Shown: piece after piece, positions 28,692 through 41,394 of the stretch
Layout of the letters: each line of letters begins with the position of its first letter
Position numbering within the stretch: the stretch's first letter is position 1
From: Stieleria maiorica
Lineage (GTDB): Bacteria > Planctomycetota > Planctomycetia > Pirellulales > Pirellulaceae
Direction of reading: 5' to 3'
Assembly (NCBI RefSeq): GCF_008035925.1
Contig: NZ_CP036264.1
Location: 9,644,123-9,708,122 of the forward strand
Length of the DNA: 64,000 bases
Made by a program: the position numbers and the translations under genes
The notes under the pieces: generated by a model
Told to the model about the DNA's origin: nothing
Databases searched by the model: none
Seen by the model: the letters and a program-made list of their open reading frames with translations, nothing else

Positions 28692-28894
28692 GTAGCGGAA
28701 CCCGTCAAGAGTTTCGTGCACCCCTGTGAACGAAAATCTTGACGCAATTCTGATTTATTCCGATCACACGTGGGATCAGCCGTTTCGCGCGAGCGTACGG
28801 GCCTCCAACACCGTGAAAACGCACTGGCGCCCGTAGGCTCGCGCCAAACGGCTGATTAAATCAACCATTCGTTGACGACTTCCGCTACGAGCAA
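28692..28894. repeat. Nested inverted repeats between convergent genes, with a 28-bp hairpin
   Basis: Inner hairpin: arms 28775-28802 and 28829-28856 match at 25 of 28 positions around a 26-base loop. Outer pair: GTAGCGGAACCCGTC at 28692 faces GACTTCCGCTAC near 28878-28889. It fills the gap between the convergent sulfatase and beta-helix genes, so the inner hairpin may end transcription from both sides. The outer ends belong to the dispersed GTAGCGGAA family also seen at 20717 and 52046. Confidence 0.75.
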
Positions 28895-28896
28895 CT

Positions 28897-31590
28897 TCAG
28901 TCGTTTTCCATCCGGACGTTGTCCAAATAAAACGCGCCGTTGCTGCGTGCCGACGCGATGAACCCGACCCAGCGGGTTTCGCTCCAACCAGGATCACACG
29001 TCAAATCGTCCACTTCGTGACGTCGACCATCGGGCAAGACAAACGTCGCCCGCCAACGGCCGGCCGAATCTCCTTGCATCGCCTCCATCGTGACATGCAA
29101 CCAGGTTTCCGCGTCCACGTCGATCAACAGGCGACCGCGGCTGTGCACCGCCGTGCCGCTGAATTGCAAACTGGGTCCGGTTTGGTATGGGTGACCCTTG
29201 CTGCGCCATTCGCATGACACCGCGACGGTCGGTTCCAAGCGGATGCGAAAGCTCAAACGTGACTCACCTTGCGTGTAGTGGGGGTCCCAATAGAAGTGGG
29301 GATTGAATGCAGCCCGCATGTCCGCCGTATCCTGCACCTTTAAACAACGTCCATCACCATCAGGTGTCGCTACCACGGCGAACGACGACTTTCGGCCTTC
29401 GTCGGACAACGTCGCCAGACTGACCAGCGACAACGGGCGGTCGGATTCGAAATCATCGTGGACGTTGATCGGTTGTGGCGGCGGAACTTGATACGGTTCG
29501 CGGAAACGCGTTGACGCGGCAAGGTCTTTCCATGCCGGATCGCCCTGAACGCCGGCCGACGCGATGTCGAAAGGGACGAACCCGATCTTGGACGCGGGTG
29601 ATCCGGGCCGCAGTCGGAAGTCGCGATTGTCGGCATCGACAAACAACGGGTCCGCGATGATCGAATCTTGATCATGCCCCGCGTCGCGCCATTGCTGCCA
29701 ACTCTTGCCGGCGAAGTCGATCGGTTTGCCACCGGCCCGCCAATACAGGTTGTGGTTCGTTGCGACTTTGGAACCGTTGTTCCATCCGGAATACCCGAGC
29801 AATTGACCATCGTCGAAGTAAACCAAATTCCTCTCGAACGTGAACGAGAGGTGGGGTTCGGCGCGTGTCACCGCGACTTGCCCTTCTTCGCTGAACGCCA
29901 GGATGTTGTTGCGAACAATGTTTTCGCGGCCATAGTGCTGGTGAAATCCGCCGTCGCGGACGTCGTACACCAAGTTGTTTTCAAACACGATGTGCGAACT
30001 GCCTTCGTCGGGATACAGTCCCCATCCGCCATAGCGTGTCGCGTAGACGTCATGGATCACGTTTCCGGCGACTCGCGTGCCTTCCGATGGCCCCAAGGTA
30101 TAGACGCCGCCCATGTCGCTGAGAATGCGGTACCCGATGTGATGCAGATGATTGAACTCGATGCGGTTGCGTTTCGCGCCGCTGTCGGCGTAGCCCCATC
30201 GCCAACCGACCGACACAGCGGTGTAATAAAAATCGGCGATGTCGCAGTGCGTGATCGCATTGTCGCCGCTGTGTCCGATCCAGACCCCGACGGCACACGG
30301 CAAGCTGTGCCCACCGCTGTGCAAGATGCAATTGTCGACCGTGATCGCCGACGTGCGCTCCGTTTCAGGCACCAGCCGAGTCTCGCCGATTCGCACGGCG
30401 CTGGCGCCGACATCAAACACACGGGTACGCTGGACACGACAATCGCGACACGCCTGGCGAAACCAAAATCCGGTGCCACCGATGTGTTCGACCGCGCAAT
30501 CGGTAAAGCGGATGTTCCGAGCGCCGTCGAGCTGGATCGCGGTGGCGTCGACGTTCATCGCCGCCTGATTCGGCGGGATGCCTTGCTCGGGAATGCGAAA
30601 CTCGGTGTGCCGCAGTGTCAGCCCTTCAAAGTGAATGTGTTGGACGCGCCGCTGGGGATCATCGACGTCCCCTCGGAATTCAAACAATCGCGGCAGCTCT
30701 GCCGAGAACGCTTCGACCTCGGCAATCGTCTCGCCTTCACGCGGACGATAGAACAACCATCCCTGTCGATCCAAGAACCATTCGCCGGCGGCATCGAGTG
30801 CATCGCGATAGTTTTCGAAAAAGTACAAACAATCGCGATTCATCGGATTGTGAGACTTCATCGTAGTGCCATGCGTCGTGAAATAACCTTCACTTGGCGA
30901 ACACGATTCCAACCATTCACGCGTGGTGTCCCATTTGTGATAGACGACGACTTGGGCATCGCGGAGCGCGTCCTGATCGGTAGCGCCAAGCGACGCCAAA
31001 TCGCTTGCTCGCGTGGCGAACGTGTGTCTCATCCTTGACGGCGATGATTCCACGGGCGTTTCACCAACGCCCAACAAGCTGAAAAAGTCGCCATCGTTGG
31101 GCGTTCTGGCCCGCGTGGCGCGACGTCCGTTGACCCACAGTTGTTCAAACCGCCTTGTGTCTTTGTCCTCCGACTCCGGCACCGCGACGCGCGTCTTCCA
31201 CAAGCCGGGATGTTCGGAATCCACCTGCCAGCCATCGATCCGCCGCCCGCCGGACAAGACGACTTCGCCGGCGGGATCGCCGAGATAACGCACCGGACGC
31301 TCCGGCGATGCACCGGAATCGGACGGAGTAAAGACGATGGTCTGCCCCAAGGAATAGTGACCGGCAGCCAAGTGAACGGTCACCGCCTGATCATCACCGC
31401 CAGCCCGAGCGGCACGAACCGCTTGCTGAGCCCGTGCGATCGAGCCGAACGGTTGCTCTGAAGTCCCGGGTTGCGAATCCAACCCCGTGGGAGAAACGTA
31501 AACCTGAATCCCCGAATCGTCCGCCACCACACACCTCGCGGCCAACAACACGAACAGGAGTAATGGGTAGCGACAAAGTCGTTCGATCAT
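28897..31590 (-). CDS. Secreted right-handed parallel beta-helix protein
   Basis: 897 residues. Signal peptide ([18 protein letters not shown]) then [31 protein letters not shown], the typical opening of pectate-lyase-like or polysaccharide-binding beta-helix proteins. Repeats with NNIL/NHLYHI/ENNLVYD strands occupy about residues 330-620. The C-terminal ~190 residues ([13 protein letters not shown] to [13 protein letters not shown]) form a jelly-roll-like carbohydrate-binding region. A polysaccharide lyase or glycosidase is likely but no catalytic set is identified. ATG 31590 begins the signal peptide. It follows the DUF1501 gene on the same strand after ~200 bp that include a strong hairpin, so it may be a separate unit. 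Confidence 0.82.
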   Translation of the reverse strand: MIERLCRYPLLLFVLLAARCVVADDSGIQVYVSPTGLDSQPGTSEQPFGSIARAQQAVRAARAGGDDQAVTVHLAAGHYSLGQTIVFTPSDSGASPERPVRYLGDPAGEVVLSGGRRIDGWQVDSEHPGLWKTRVAVPESEDKDTRRFEQLWVNGRRATRARTPNDGDFFSLLGVGETPVESSPSRMRHTFATRASDLASLGATDQDALRDAQVVVYHKWDTTREWLESCSPSEGYFTTHGTTMKSHNPMNRDCLYFFENYRDALDAAGEWFLDRQGWLFYRPREGETIAEVEAFSAELPRLFEFRGDVDDPQRRVQHIHFEGLTLRHTEFRIPEQGIPPNQAAMNVDATAIQLDGARNIRFTDCAVEHIGGTGFWFRQACRDCRVQRTRVFDVGASAVRIGETRLVPETERTSAITVDNCILHSGGHSLPCAVGVWIGHSGDNAITHCDIADFYYTAVSVGWRWGYADSGAKRNRIEFNHLHHIGYRILSDMGGVYTLGPSEGTRVAGNVIHDVYATRYGGWGLYPDEGSSHIVFENNLVYDVRDGGFHQHYGRENIVRNNILAFSEEGQVAVTRAEPHLSFTFERNLVYFDDGQLLGYSGWNNGSKVATNHNLYWRAGGKPIDFAGKSWQQWRDAGHDQDSIIADPLFVDADNRDFRLRPGSPASKIGFVPFDIASAGVQGDPAWKDLAASTRFREPYQVPPPQPINVHDDFESDRPLSLVSLATLSDEGRKSSFAVVATPDGDGRCLKVQDTADMRAAFNPHFYWDPHYTQGESRLSFRIRLEPTVAVSCEWRSKGHPYQTGPSLQFSGTAVHSRGRLLIDVDAETWLHVTMEAMQGDSAGRWRATFVLPDGRRHEVDDLTCDPGWSETRWVGFIASARSNGAFYLDNVRMEND

Positions 31591-31676
31591 AGCGATTCTT
31601 TCAAACGCGATACGCAGGATTCTGGAGGGTTGGCAAAGTGCGTGCTGGTCGTGCCAGTCGGAGCACCCATCGTGCA

Positions 31677-31732
31677 ATAGGACCAAGAGGACACATACGA
31701 CATATATGTCCCATCTGTCCTCTTGGTCCTAT
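31677..31732. repeat. Perfect 17-bp palindromic hairpin
   Basis: Arms ATAGGACCAAGAGGACA (31677-31693) and TGTCCTCTTGGTCCTAT (31716-31732) are exact reverse complements around a 22-base loop containing CATATATG. It lies between two same-strand genes (DUF1501 stop at 31788, beta-helix start at 31590). It could be a terminator or attenuator, or a mobile palindromic repeat. Confidence 0.85.
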
Positions 31733-31787
31733 CGACCGCGGGCCTCTTCACCACAGCGGTTGAACCGAGCGAAACCCCCAAAAAAAC

Positions 31788-33095
31788 CTACCCCAGCAAC
31801 TCCGCGATCGGTTGACCGCGGTCGGTGATCGGGACCGGGCGGTCGCCGGCGTACAGGTTCTTGCCGTAGTCGACTTGGGCGGCGGCAAAGATCGTCGCGA
31901 AGAAGTCGGGCACGCTGACCGGATTGGACACGATCTTTTTTGACAGTTCATCGGTTTCGCCCCAGGCACCGCGGTGGGCCAACCCGCCGCCGGCCAGGAT
32001 GCAACTGAACGCCGTGCCTTGGTGCCCCCGACCGCCGCCGCTGTCAAACTCCGGTGGACGTCCGAATTCACTGGTGATCACGATCAACGTCTTGTCCAGC
32101 AGCTTCTTTTGCTCCAAATCCAAGATCAACGCCGACACCGCCGTGTCCATCTCCTGAATCAATTTGTGCTGTTGCTCGATTCCCGCATTGTGCACGTCCC
32201 AACCGGCACCATTGAGAAAGTTCAAGTTGTGCGACACTTCGATAAACCGCACGCCACGCTCCACCAACCGGCGGCTGAGCAAACAGCGCTGGCCGAACTC
32301 GCCGCCGTAGCGCGAGCGCAGATCGGCCGGTTCACGATCCAGTTGGAACACGCGACTGAAGCTCGGGCCGCTCAGTTCCAAACTCTGACGGATCGCAGCG
32401 TCGTAATCCAGTAAACGCTGCTCGGCGGTCGGATCGTCACTTCGTTGCAGCGTCGCCAGAAACCGCTCGCGCCGCGATTGACGCTTCGCCGTGATCCCGT
32501 CGGGACGACTCAACCCCGCCGGGCCTTGGCTGGTGTCGGTCAGATACAGGTAACTGTCGCGGGCACCCAGGAACCCCGGCCCACGGGTCACGTTCGGATA
32601 CCCGATCAAAACGTACGGCGGGGCTGCATCGCCGGCGGCACCACGTTCGTGCGCGATGATCGATCCCAGCGAAGGATATGTCACCGTTCCGCTGATCGGC
32701 CGGCCGGTGTGCATGCGATTGGTCGCCGCGGCATGCTCGTCGATCATTTCGTGATGCACGCTGCGGACCGCCGTGACCCGATCCATCAACGGCGCCAACT
32801 TCGACAAGTGTTCACAGACCTGCACCCCATCGACCGCGGTGTCGATGGATTCGTAATAAGATCCCGCCTGCTTCTTCTTCGGATCGCCCTTGCGTTTGGG
32901 ATCGAAGGTATCGATTTGCCCCATGCCGCCGCCGAGCCAGATCGAAATCACGTGCTCGGTTTTGCCTTGGATCGGATTGCCCGGCGCTGCATGACTGGAT
33001 GGGTTCGCACGTGCTTGAGACGCGAGGGCCATTCCGCCCGCGGTTGCTGCACCGGCGGCCAACAGGTCGCGTCTTGTGAAAGCTCTCATGTTCAT
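31788..33095 (-). CDS. Tat-exported DUF1501 protein (second copy)
   Basis: 435 residues. Twin-arginine signal [20 protein letters not shown], then [24 protein letters not shown] and, near the end, [14 protein letters not shown] and [22 protein letters not shown]1501 belongs to the alkaline phosphatase/sulfatase-like superfamily and is nearly always paired with DUF1549/DUF1553 cytochrome-like proteins in planctomycetes. The reaction is unknown. ATG 33095 lies seven bases after the stop of the PSCyt/DUF1553 gene; a second ATG two codons later is equally possible. Last gene of the ECF-sigma-led run before the palindrome. Confidence 0.88.
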   Translation of the reverse strand: MNMRAFTRRDLLAAGAATAGGMALASQARANPSSHAAPGNPIQGKTEHVISIWLGGGMGQIDTFDPKRKGDPKKKQAGSYYESIDTAVDGVQVCEHLSKLAPLMDRVTAVRSVHHEMIDEHAAATNRMHTGRPISGTVTYPSLGSIIAHERGAAGDAAPPYVLIGYPNVTRGPGFLGARDSYLYLTDTSQGPAGLSRPDGITAKRQSRRERFLATLQRSDDPTAEQRLLDYDAAIRQSLELSGPSFSRVFQLDREPADLRSRYGGEFGQRCLLSRRLVERGVRFIEVSHNLNFLNGAGWDVHNAGIEQQHKLIQEMDTAVSALILDLEQKKLLDKTLIVITSEFGRPPEFDSGGGRGHQGTAFSCILAGGGLAHRGAWGETDELSKKIVSNPVSVPDFFATIFAAAQVDYGKNLYAGDRPVPITDRGQPIAELLG

Positions 33096-33102
33096 GACTC
33101 GA

Positions 33103-36100
33103 TTACGGGATCCAAACAAATTCGCGATGGTTGACCAGGCTCCAGATGACATCCTCATAGACCTCCCGCCAGGAGGCTTCCAGCCGCGGGTCGGGCGGCG
33201 GGCCGGCGGCAACGCGACGTTCCAATTCCACTTGAATCTCGTTGGCTCGGGGACGCAGATGGTTGAACCAGGTCACCAGCGGCAACGGCGCCGGCGGCTG
33301 GTAGCTCATCACGTCCGCGTCGGGAATGATCCGCCGGTCAAAACCCTCGGCCAATGCGTCGGTGAACTCCGCCCGCTCTTGCCGATTCGGCATCCGGCAC
33401 AACACGCGCAAAAACAGCGTCTCGACCAAGTCCTCCGGCGACACCGCATCGATCGCCAGACGCGCCAGATCGCTCTCCCGCGAGGCCCGCATCAGGGTCA
33501 TCGACAACGTGCCGTTGGCCAGGATCCCCGGTTGCAACACGTTCGGATCGGTCTCACGCTCTGCAATCGGCATTTGACGCGATCCCGTCCAGCCGAACGC
33601 TTCCAAGACATCCAGGACCGCCCGCGCTTTCGGCAGCGACAGACTGGGCCGATCGCGTTCGTTCTTGATGTCGGCGAACATCCACGCGCGGTGGGGTTGC
33701 CCCAGCGTTTGACGGTTACTCAGTGGACGCCGACCGTCATGCACAAACGTCAGCTCTTCAACGTCGATCGCATTTCCGGTGGATTGATACAGCGAATCGA
33801 CGATCTGCTCGGCCGTCAATCGACGACGCTCCGGTGCATTAAAGAAACGCAGCTCCGGCGACGCTTGCTGATTCGCTCCGACCGCATCGCGCTGGTACAG
33901 ATCCGAGGACACGATGCGACGAACCAAGTGCCGCAGGTCGTAACCATGCGCGACGAAATCATGGGCCAACCAGTCCAGCAACTCCGGGTGACTCGCACCG
34001 CGGCCTTCCCAGTCGTGCACCGGTTCGACAATGCCAGCTCCGATCAACTGTTTCCAAACCCGATTGACGATGACGCTTGAAAACCGCGTGTTCTGCGGCG
34101 CGGTGACCAGTGCGGCGAGTCGCTCGCGGGTATCGGACGGCTTCATCATCAACGCATCAATGTCCGCGTTGTCGACCGCACCGGTTTGTTGAGCAAACGG
34201 CCACCGGGGCGAGACCGATTCGTCCGCCGCAAGCGTCACTTGAATCAACGATTCTCGGTTTTGCTGGTTCTCAAAGAACCCGGCCGGGACGCGACTGGTC
34301 GCGGGGACCTTCATTGATTTGCGAGCCATCATCGCGGCCAACGAATAGAGGTCGTGCTGCGTCGTGCTGTGGTAGGGCGAATCGTGGCAGCGTGCACACT
34401 GCAGTTCGATGCCCAAGAAAGCCGATGCGATGATGTGCCCTTTGGCCGCCATCGGCGAATCATTCTCCGCGGCCACACCGAACCCGGCGCTGCCGCCTTC
34501 GGACGCGCCGCCACGCAACAACAACAATTCGGTCAACATCCGATCGACCGGTTTGTGGTCTCGCATCGAATCATACAGGAACCAACGAAACGGTCCGGTG
34601 CTGTTCAGCGACGCGTTCAGCAGCGAGGGATTCTCCGCCAACAGATCCTGCCAGAAACTCATCCAATGATCGGCAAAGCGTTCGTCGGCCACCAGATGGT
34701 CGATCAGACGCTGTCGTTTGTCATCGCGTTCATCTTCAAGAAACGCCCTTGCTTCATCCGCACTCGGCGGAACGCCCACGGAATCCAGATAAACGCGGCG
34801 CAAGAACGCTTCGTCGTCGACGATCGGCGCCAATGCGACGCGGTCGGCCTCCAACGGCGGCGCCGGCCAAGCCGCTCCGTCGCGGACCCATTGCTCCAAC
34901 AATTCGATCTGCTGCTCGGACAATCCTTCATCCGTCGGCGGCATCGCCCCGCTGCGAATTTGACTGATCAACTCGCTCGATTCCAAATCTCCGGGAACCA
35001 CCGCGGGAATCTCGGATTCACCGCCGGCCAGGGCCGCGTCGCGCGAATCCAGCTTCAAACCGCCCTTGGATTTTTCGCCGTGACAGCGGAAACATTGTTC
35101 GCGGAGTAGCGGTAGGACCTTGCCGTGAAAGTGTTCGGCTTGGGAATCATCGACGGCAGCCGATGCGGCCAGCGCGGTTTCAATCTTTTGCTCGACAAAC
35201 GCGTCGACCGGATGAGTCTCCGACGCGGGAATTTCCGGCGTCGGGTGTTGCTCCGCCCATCGGCGGGCCAGCTCGTGACGGCGACGCCAAAACGAATCCT
35301 GCGATGCCGCGGCGTCACGGCGCCGGGCATCGTCAAATCGTGCGAGCGAGTTTTCGATGCGGTCCAGTGCGGGCTCGACGGCGGCATCGGTCAACGGAAA
35401 GCGTTTCGTCCCCGCGCCCAAGACGTCGTAGGATGTTCCGTCGTCGGTCAACATCGCCACACAGACTTCGCCGGTTTCCGTGCGTCGACTGCTGCCGCCG
35501 ACGACAAGTTCCATCACGACTCGGCACCGCCGCGTGGTGCCTTCGCCCTCGGGCTCGATCGTCGCATCGGCGATGACTTCTTGTTGCCGGTACCCATGCA
35601 CTCGCACTCCGGGCAACGGCGGCACGGCGAGCGGTGTCATCGGTTCTTCGCCGTTGGGCGGGGCCTTGTTGTGGGCCTTGGTTCGCACCACCAGCTGGCC
35701 GTCGATCCACAGCCGCCCCAACCCGCGTGCACGCATCAAGAACGAATGGGTCCCGACCGGCAACTCGACATCGCCCGCCATCCGCATCAACACCGGCGCA
35801 TTCCAGCCCGTGCGAATCCCCCAGTCATCGAACTCGAGCGGGATCCGTGGGATCAGGAATTCATCGCCGATCCAACGCGCCGATTCGTCCGGCTGCGTTT
35901 CACCGTCGTACAACCAGCGGTCGTGTGTCGGAAAACCGCTGCACAACTGCATTACGACGCGGCCTTCGGGAACATCAGCCAGCTCGGGCATGACTTCCGG
36001 TTGCAGCTTGACCACACGAGGCCCACCGACGCGTCGAAACTTTGCCGCGATCGTTTGGTCATCCAGCACTTCGCGGTGGATGGCGACCGCGTCGATCATG

Positions 36101-36816
36101 CCTTTGAAACGGCTGCCGATACGAACTTGGTCGTCATCGACCACCGGTGGATCGCTGGTCGCACCGCCCATGTCCCACGTGCCATCGGTCGGCTGACCGT
36201 TGACGAAACCGCGAATCGATTTGGGTTCGCCGAATCGATACGTGATCGCGATGTGATGCCACCCGGTGTTCAGCGGAAACCCTAGCTTCGACGTCCAGCG
36301 GTGCCAATGCTGGTCGCCGCCGGACGGCTCGGTCGCGAATAAGAAGTTCACGCGTGCTTCGCCCTTGTCACCGGTCAATCGCAGCGACCAGTTTTGGTTG
36401 TCGCGTGCAAAGCCCGGCGAACCGGTTCGCCCCTTGCCGATCACATACCACAGATCTCCGGGACGGATTCCGATCGGGTTCACCCAGGCCTCCAGCGTGA
36501 CGGCATCCCCGTCGGTGAAGTCGAACTCGCTGTCCGCCCCGGTGTCGGTGATGGCCAGGTACCCGCCATCGAAGCGCACGGCGGTGTTGTCGGCGGCAAA
36601 GTCGGGAAATTCCGGAGGGCGCGGTCCCGGCAGATTCTGCTGAACGCCGCCTCGAACGGCTGCGGGAACGACATCGTTGCCGCCGAAGTCCCAGCGCGCG
36701 AGCGGACCCGAGTTGGCGTTGTCCTGATCCTGGGCAACCAACACGCTGCCCCCGAAGAACAATGCCAGACCGACAAACAACGCCAGACAGAAGAATAAAC
36801 ACTGACCCAACCTCAT
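33103..36816 (-). CDS. PSCyt1/DUF1549/DUF1553 protein with LamG-like and PA14-like domains
   Basis: 1237 residues. Signal peptide 1-28. About 38-250 is a LamG/concanavalin-like domain ([25 protein letters not shown]), and about 300-450 a PA14-like sandwich ([19 protein letters not shown]). PSCyt1 follows with the haem site [17 protein letters not shown] near residue 574, then DUF1549 from about 667, a second CxxCH (CARCHD) near 809, and DUF1553 ([20 protein letters not shown]) from about 912 to the end. It is an exported cytochrome-like protein, perhaps for carbohydrate oxidation, but the role is unproven. Its ATG shares ATGA with the upstream DUF1501 stop. Confidence 0.9.
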   Translation of the reverse strand: MRLGQCLFFCLALFVGLALFFGGSVLVAQDQDNANSGPLARWDFGGNDVVPAAVRGGVQQNLPGPRPPEFPDFAADNTAVRFDGGYLAITDTGADSEFDFTDGDAVTLEAWVNPIGIRPGDLWYVIGKGRTGSPGFARDNQNWSLRLTGDKGEARVNFLFATEPSGGDQHWHRWTSKLGFPLNTGWHHIAITYRFGEPKSIRGFVNGQPTDGTWDMGGATSDPPVVDDDQVRIGSRFKGMIDAVAIHREVLDDQTIAAKFRRVGGPRVVKLQPEVMPELADVPEGRVVMQLCSGFPTHDRWLYDGETQPDESARWIGDEFLIPRIPLEFDDWGIRTGWNAPVLMRMAGDVELPVGTHSFLMRARGLGRLWIDGQLVVRTKAHNKAPPNGEEPMTPLAVPPLPGVRVHGYRQQEVIADATIEPEGEGTTRRCRVVMELVVGGSSRRTETGEVCVAMLTDDGTSYDVLGAGTKRFPLTDAAVEPALDRIENSLARFDDARRRDAAASQDSFWRRRHELARRWAEQHPTPEIPASETHPVDAFVEQKIETALAASAAVDDSQAEHFHGKVLPLLREQCFRCHGEKSKGGLKLDSRDAALAGGESEIPAVVPGDLESSELISQIRSGAMPPTDEGLSEQQIELLEQWVRDGAAWPAPPLEADRVALAPIVDDEAFLRRVYLDSVGVPPSADEARAFLEDERDDKRQRLIDHLVADERFADHWMSFWQDLLAENPSLLNASLNSTGPFRWFLYDSMRDHKPVDRMLTELLLLRGGASEGGSAGFGVAAENDSPMAAKGHIIASAFLGIELQCARCHDSPYHSTTQHDLYSLAAMMARKSMKVPATSRVPAGFFENQQNRESLIQVTLAADESVSPRWPFAQQTGAVDNADIDALMMKPSDTRERLAALVTAPQNTRFSSVIVNRVWKQLIGAGIVEPVHDWEGRGASHPELLDWLAHDFVAHGYDLRHLVRRIVSSDLYQRDAVGANQQASPELRFFNAPERRRLTAEQIVDSLYQSTGNAIDVEELTFVHDGRRPLSNRQTLGQPHRAWMFADIKNERDRPSLSLPKARAVLDVLEAFGWTGSRQMPIAERETDPNVLQPGILANGTLSMTLMRASRESDLARLAIDAVSPEDLVETLFLRVLCRMPNRQERAEFTDALAEGFDRRIIPDADVMSYQPPAPLPLVTWFNHLRPRANEIQVELERRVAAGPPPDPRLEASWREVYEDVIWSLVNHREFVWIP

Positions 36817-38249
36817 GACGCCACGATCTCCGTGTACGCGCGGCCTTCGTTTTGATCGATCCGCTCCGGGCGTCCCTTGTGCATGTAAACCAACTTGCGG
36901 TGATCGACGCCCATCAAGTGCAGCACCGTCGAGTGGATGTCGTGGACATGCAAACGATCTTCCACGGCGTGCAGTCCGACTTCGTCGGTCGTCCCATAGG
37001 CCTGTCCGCCTTGCACGCCGCCGCCGGCCATCCACATCGTAAAACCGGTCGGGTTGTGGTCGCGGCCGTCGCCCTTTTCGCTCATCGGTGTGCGTCCGAA
37101 CTCGCCGCCCCAGACCACCAGAGTTTGCTCCAGCAAGCCTCGCTGTTTCAAATCCTTCAGCAATCCGGCGACCGGCAGATCCATGCCGCGACACATCCGG
37201 GTGTGATTGTCTTCGATGTTGTCGTGCGCATCCCACTTGCTGCCCGCGCCGTGGTAACACTGCACGAACCGCACGCCGCGTTCGACCAACCGGCGTGCCA
37301 TCAACAGATTGCGACCGTAGGGTGCGGTCGCGTCATCGTCCAGACCGTACAAGCGATGCGTGTCGGCCGACTCCTGTGACAAATCGACCGCTTCGGGCGC
37401 GTGGGATTGCATTTGGAAGGCGAGTTCAAAGCTGCGGATACGCGCTTCCAAATCCGTGTTGTCTTGACGTTCGGCGGCATGACGTTGATTCAGCTGGGCC
37501 AGGAAATCCAGTTCCCGTCGTTGCTGGTCGGACGCCACGTGGTCGGGAGGGCTCAGGTTTTCAAAGGGCTGGCCGGTCTTCTGCATCGTCGTGCCCTGGT
37601 AGATCGCCGGCATGAACCCGGCGCCCCAGTTTCGGGCACCGTTGATCACGCGTCCCTTGCCCTCTTGCATGACGACAAAGGCGGGCAGGTTTTCGTTTTC
37701 CGTCCCCAATCCGTACGTCACCCAGCTGCCCAGCGACGGCCGTCCGGCGAACTGGCTGCCGGTGTTCATCTGACAGATGCCTCCGGAGTGGTTGATGCCG
37801 TTGGTCCAGCATGACCGGATCACGGCCAACTCGTCGGCCATTTCCGCGGTGTGTGGCAGCCAGTCGGAAACCCACAACCCGCTTTCGCCGTGCTGTTTCC
37901 ATTTCCGCGGCGACGGCAGGATCGGCGAATCGTATTCGCCCATCGCCGTGATCACCCGGCCAAAGCTTTCAGGGATCGGCTTGCCAGCCAGCTTCTCCAA
38001 CGCGGGCTTGGGATCAAACGTGTCCAAGTGGCTCGGCCCGCCATCCATGAACAGAAAGATCACGCTTTTGGCTTTCGCCGGATGGTTTGTCAATTTCGCA
38101 GCCAGCGGCGAGGGGGCCGACCGTTTGGCCGCCTCCGCATTGTCCTGCGGCAACATCCCCGCCAACGCCATCGCACCAAACCCGCTGCCGCTGTGCAGCA
38201 ACATCCGGCGACGTGACATCGTTTCGCGATTCGAATTATCAATCGACAT
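36813..38249 (-). CDS. Tat-exported DUF1501 protein (first copy)
   Basis: 478 residues. Twin-arginine-like signal MSRRRMLLHSGSGFGAMALAG. Conserved DUF1501 blocks: [86 protein letters not shown] and DIHSTVLHLMGVDH. It is distant from the second DUF1501 in this operon. ATG 38249 is chosen because GAGG lies six bases upstream; it overlaps the preceding PSCyt gene by 11 bases. An ATG at 38261 is the alternative. Its stop shares ATGA with the next gene. Confidence 0.9.
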   Translation of the reverse strand: MSIDNSNRETMSRRRMLLHSGSGFGAMALAGMLPQDNAEAAKRSAPSPLAAKLTNHPAKAKSVIFLFMDGGPSHLDTFDPKPALEKLAGKPIPESFGRVITAMGEYDSPILPSPRKWKQHGESGLWVSDWLPHTAEMADELAVIRSCWTNGINHSGGICQMNTGSQFAGRPSLGSWVTYGLGTENENLPAFVVMQEGKGRVINGARNWGAGFMPAIYQGTTMQKTGQPFENLSPPDHVASDQQRRELDFLAQLNQRHAAERQDNTDLEARIRSFELAFQMQSHAPEAVDLSQESADTHRLYGLDDDATAPYGRNLLMARRLVERGVRFVQCYHGAGSKWDAHDNIEDNHTRMCRGMDLPVAGLLKDLKQRGLLEQTLVVWGGEFGRTPMSEKGDGRDHNPTGFTMWMAGGGVQGGQAYGTTDEVGLHAVEDRLHVHDIHSTVLHLMGVDHRKLVYMHKGRPERIDQNEGRAYTEIVAS

Positions 38250-41200
38250 AGATCGCCTCATTGGAGCATAAGAGCGCGTGAATCAGCGCCTCGCGGGCGC
38301 GTTGTTGGGGTGACGCCGTCGTGTCATCACCCGAGTTGACGATGGCATGCAGATTGTTGCCGGACACATCGCGGCCCAATTCATCGGCATCGTCAAACTG
38401 AACATCAAAAACCAAATGCGACATCGATCCCTCGCCGGCCAATTGCCGCGCCACTTGGTCACCGCCAAGTGCCGTCTGATGCAGTCGAACGTTCTGAATC
38501 AATCCGTCCCAACGATGTGAACCGGAGCGGCCGCCCAGTTCGATCGGACGATCGGCTTGCACGTCCCAGCGGGCCTGGTGTGCGACACCGGCAACTTGCA
38601 GTTTCGCATCTGGTTTCGACAGGTCCTGCAAATAGAACGTGATGCCGTCCTTCGATGGGTCATCCAAGTCGATCGAAACGGCAACGTAATACGGCCGGTT
38701 CAATTCCAGCCGCAAGTTCGACGCGACGACTTCGTATTCCGGTTTGCCGCCCTGTTCTTTGCGTGATCCGACAAGCTGCAGGATCAAGTTGCGCGGCTTG
38801 AACGCACTCTTGGTGGACGTCACGCCCAGCGACCAGCCGCGATGTGACTGATTGCCCGACCAGTTGGCCGCGATCGTTCGCACCGACGCATCCGGATACA
38901 GCGAATCCAACATCACGGTCGCTTCGATGGTAAAGTCGCCTTCGTCCGACATCGGCTGCAGTGGTTTGACCGGCGGGATCTGAATCTTTGTCGGCGGGTC
39001 GGATTTCAACGCGATCGCCGAACGCCCGCCAGGAAATGATGCCAGCAACTTCGGCGGTTCGGGTTGCGGTGTGATCGATTGATAGGTTTCGACGAACTGC
39101 CGGGCTTGCCGAAGCTCCTTGTCGGTCGGTGCGCGAAAAAAGAACCGTTGGTAGGCCGACTGGAGCAGCGTGTCGAAGCTTTCCGATTCCATCTCGGCCG
39201 CCAAGTGTTTGGCCCGATCATGCAGCCAGGGATCATTCATCAACAACAACGCTTGGGGCGAAGTGGTCGTGCGGTGTCGTTTGCACTGACTTTCCACTCG
39301 ATCGGGAAAGTCGAACGCTGCCAACAGCGGATCCAGCTTGTTGCGTTTGACCGTTTTGTAGATCGCCCGTTTCCCTTTCCCCATTTCGCCGCTGGCCGAA
39401 AGCACGCAATCGTGAATCTCTTCGCCGGACAGCCGTCGCGGCGTCATCCGCCACAGCAAGACGTTCTGCGGATCGATCTTCGCCAGTTGCTCGTCCATCG
39501 GTCGCTGGGACGATTGTCGGTAGGTCGCCGAAGTCAAAATCAACCGATGCAGTTTTTTCAGACTCCAGCCGTCCTGCATGAAGCGGCGGGCCAACCAATC
39601 GAGCAATTCGGGGTGGGACGGCGGCGTGCCCAGGTGGCCGAAGTCGCTGGTCGTTTCCACCAGCCCGCGACCAAAGTGTTGTTGCCAGATGCGATTGACG
39701 ATCACCCGCGCCGTCAGCGGGTTGTTTTCGTCGGTGATCCAGCGTGCCAACGTCGTTCGGCGTCCGGTCGATTGCAGCGCGGCCGGCGGCGGTTGAACCT
39801 CGGCCGGCTTGTCCTCCAGAATCGTCGGGTATCCCGGAGCAATCGGCGACGCATCCGCCGAATCGGGGATCGTCGTCGGCGGCGCGATCGGCCCGACATC
39901 GCTGGCGACAAACTTCAGCGTCGGCAGCGGTTCGGGTTTTAGATGATCGAACTCGGCCAGCTGTTTGTGCAAGCGTTGACGTTCGGCTTCGGTTTCCTCG
40001 TCCAGCCACTCGGCCAGTTTTTCCGGATGCACGTCAAACTGGTTGGAGGCCAGTGATGCGATTTGATGTTCATAGGGGCTGCGTTCAGGACGACGGCTGG
40101 AGATCATCGACCGGATCTCCTTGGTGAACTTGTCAAAGCCCTCGCGCGTGGCATGCTTCAGCAACACCGGCGTTTCGATCTCGTGCAACCGCTGGCGAAT
40201 CTCTTCCGTGGCCGCCTCCCAAGCTTGCTGTTGTTGCAAATGCTTGGTGCGTGTTTCAACGTCGGCGATCGGCTGGTCCTCGCGCGGTTGCAGCGGTGCG
40301 AAGAACGCCTTCATCGCGTAGTAGTCCTTTTGCAACAGCGGATCGAACTTGTGATCGTGACAGCGGGCGCACTTCAATCCCTGAGCCAAAAACACGTCCG
40401 CCGTTGTTTCAGTGACGTCGCTGAGGATCTGATCCCACTGGCCTTCCACGTCGCGTTGGTTCCATTCGTAGATCCAATGACGCAGATACATCGTCCCGAT
40501 CAACGCGTCACGGTTGCCGGGATCGACTTCATCACCGGCCAGTTGTTCGGTAACAAATCGATCATAGGGTTTGTCTTCGTTGAACGATCGAATCGCGTAC
40601 TCGCGATAGTGGTGCGCTTCGGGACGTCCATGATCGGCGTTGTAGCCGTCCGAATCGGCGTAGCGGACCAGGTCCAACCAATACCGCGCCTGGTTCTCGC
40701 CGTACGCGGGATCGTCGAGCAATTGATCGACCAGCGTTTCGTACCAGTTGTCATCATTCGTGATCGACTGGGCGGCTTGATCGTGCGGCGGCAAACCGGT
40801 CACGGCAAAATGGACACGCCTTAGGAGCGTTCGAGCGTCGGGCTCGCTCGCCGGGCGCAGGCCCTCTTGATCGAGTCGCCGGAAGACAAAGTGATCGATT
40901 TCGTTGCGGCACCAACCCTCATCATCCACCTCCGGAACATCGGGATCGGCGATCGGTTGATAACACCACCAGTCGCGGTCCTGGTCGGTGATCTTCGCCA
41001 TCGGCTTGAGCACCAGTCCGGTCGGCCAGGGTGAATCGGCCTGGATCCACTGTTCGATTCCCGCGGTCACCGAATCTTCCAATTGACCACTCGGCGGCAT
41101 CTCGAACGATTCGTAACGCAGCGCCTCGATCAACAAACTTTCGTCCGGTTTGCCCGCCACGATTGCCGGCCCGGAATCGCCGCCCTTGGTCAGGGCGTCG

Positions 41201-41394
41201 AATGAATCGAGCCGCAACCCGCCCTCCTGTTTGGATTCACCGTGGCACTTGATGCAGTGCTTGACCAGCATCGGGCGAACATGAATCTCGAACAGATCAC
41301 GCTGGGCCGGCGTGGCGTCGGCGGCGACCAGCGGCGTGGTCAGCAGGCTGAAGCAGAGCACGCATGCGATTCTTGACACTCTTGCCATATTCAT
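38239..41394 (-). CDS. PSCyt1/DUF1549/DUF1553 protein with C-terminal LamG-like domain
   Basis: 1051 residues. Signal peptide 1-24. PSCyt1 with [18 protein letters not shown] near residue 48, DUF1549 from about 163, [18 protein letters not shown] near 346, a coiled-coil-rich linker about 370-500 and DUF1553 ([25 protein letters not shown]) about 565-780. A concanavalin-like domain occupies about 820-990. In the second copy of this family downstream the LamG-like domain is N-terminal instead. It overlaps the FecR gene stop by four bases (ATGA) and the DUF1501 start by 11. Confidence 0.92.
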   Translation of the reverse strand: MNMARVSRIACVLCFSLLTTPLVAADATPAQRDLFEIHVRPMLVKHCIKCHGESKQEGGLRLDSFDALTKGGDSGPAIVAGKPDESLLIEALRYESFEMPPSGQLEDSVTAGIEQWIQADSPWPTGLVLKPMAKITDQDRDWWCYQPIADPDVPEVDDEGWCRNEIDHFVFRRLDQEGLRPASEPDARTLLRRVHFAVTGLPPHDQAAQSITNDDNWYETLVDQLLDDPAYGENQARYWLDLVRYADSDGYNADHGRPEAHHYREYAIRSFNEDKPYDRFVTEQLAGDEVDPGNRDALIGTMYLRHWIYEWNQRDVEGQWDQILSDVTETTADVFLAQGLKCARCHDHKFDPLLQKDYYAMKAFFAPLQPREDQPIADVETRTKHLQQQQAWEAATEEIRQRLHEIETPVLLKHATREGFDKFTKEIRSMISSRRPERSPYEHQIASLASNQFDVHPEKLAEWLDEETEAERQRLHKQLAEFDHLKPEPLPTLKFVASDVGPIAPPTTIPDSADASPIAPGYPTILEDKPAEVQPPPAALQSTGRRTTLARWITDENNPLTARVIVNRIWQQHFGRGLVETTSDFGHLGTPPSHPELLDWLARRFMQDGWSLKKLHRLILTSATYRQSSQRPMDEQLAKIDPQNVLLWRMTPRRLSGEEIHDCVLSASGEMGKGKRAIYKTVKRNKLDPLLAAFDFPDRVESQCKRHRTTTSPQALLLMNDPWLHDRAKHLAAEMESESFDTLLQSAYQRFFFRAPTDKELRQARQFVETYQSITPQPEPPKLLASFPGGRSAIALKSDPPTKIQIPPVKPLQPMSDEGDFTIEATVMLDSLYPDASVRTIAANWSGNQSHRGWSLGVTSTKSAFKPRNLILQLVGSRKEQGGKPEYEVVASNLRLELNRPYYVAVSIDLDDPSKDGITFYLQDLSKPDAKLQVAGVAHQARWDVQADRPIELGGRSGSHRWDGLIQNVRLHQTALGGDQVARQLAGEGSMSHLVFDVQFDDADELGRDVSGNNLHAIVNSGDDTTASPQQRAREALIHALLCSNEAIYVD

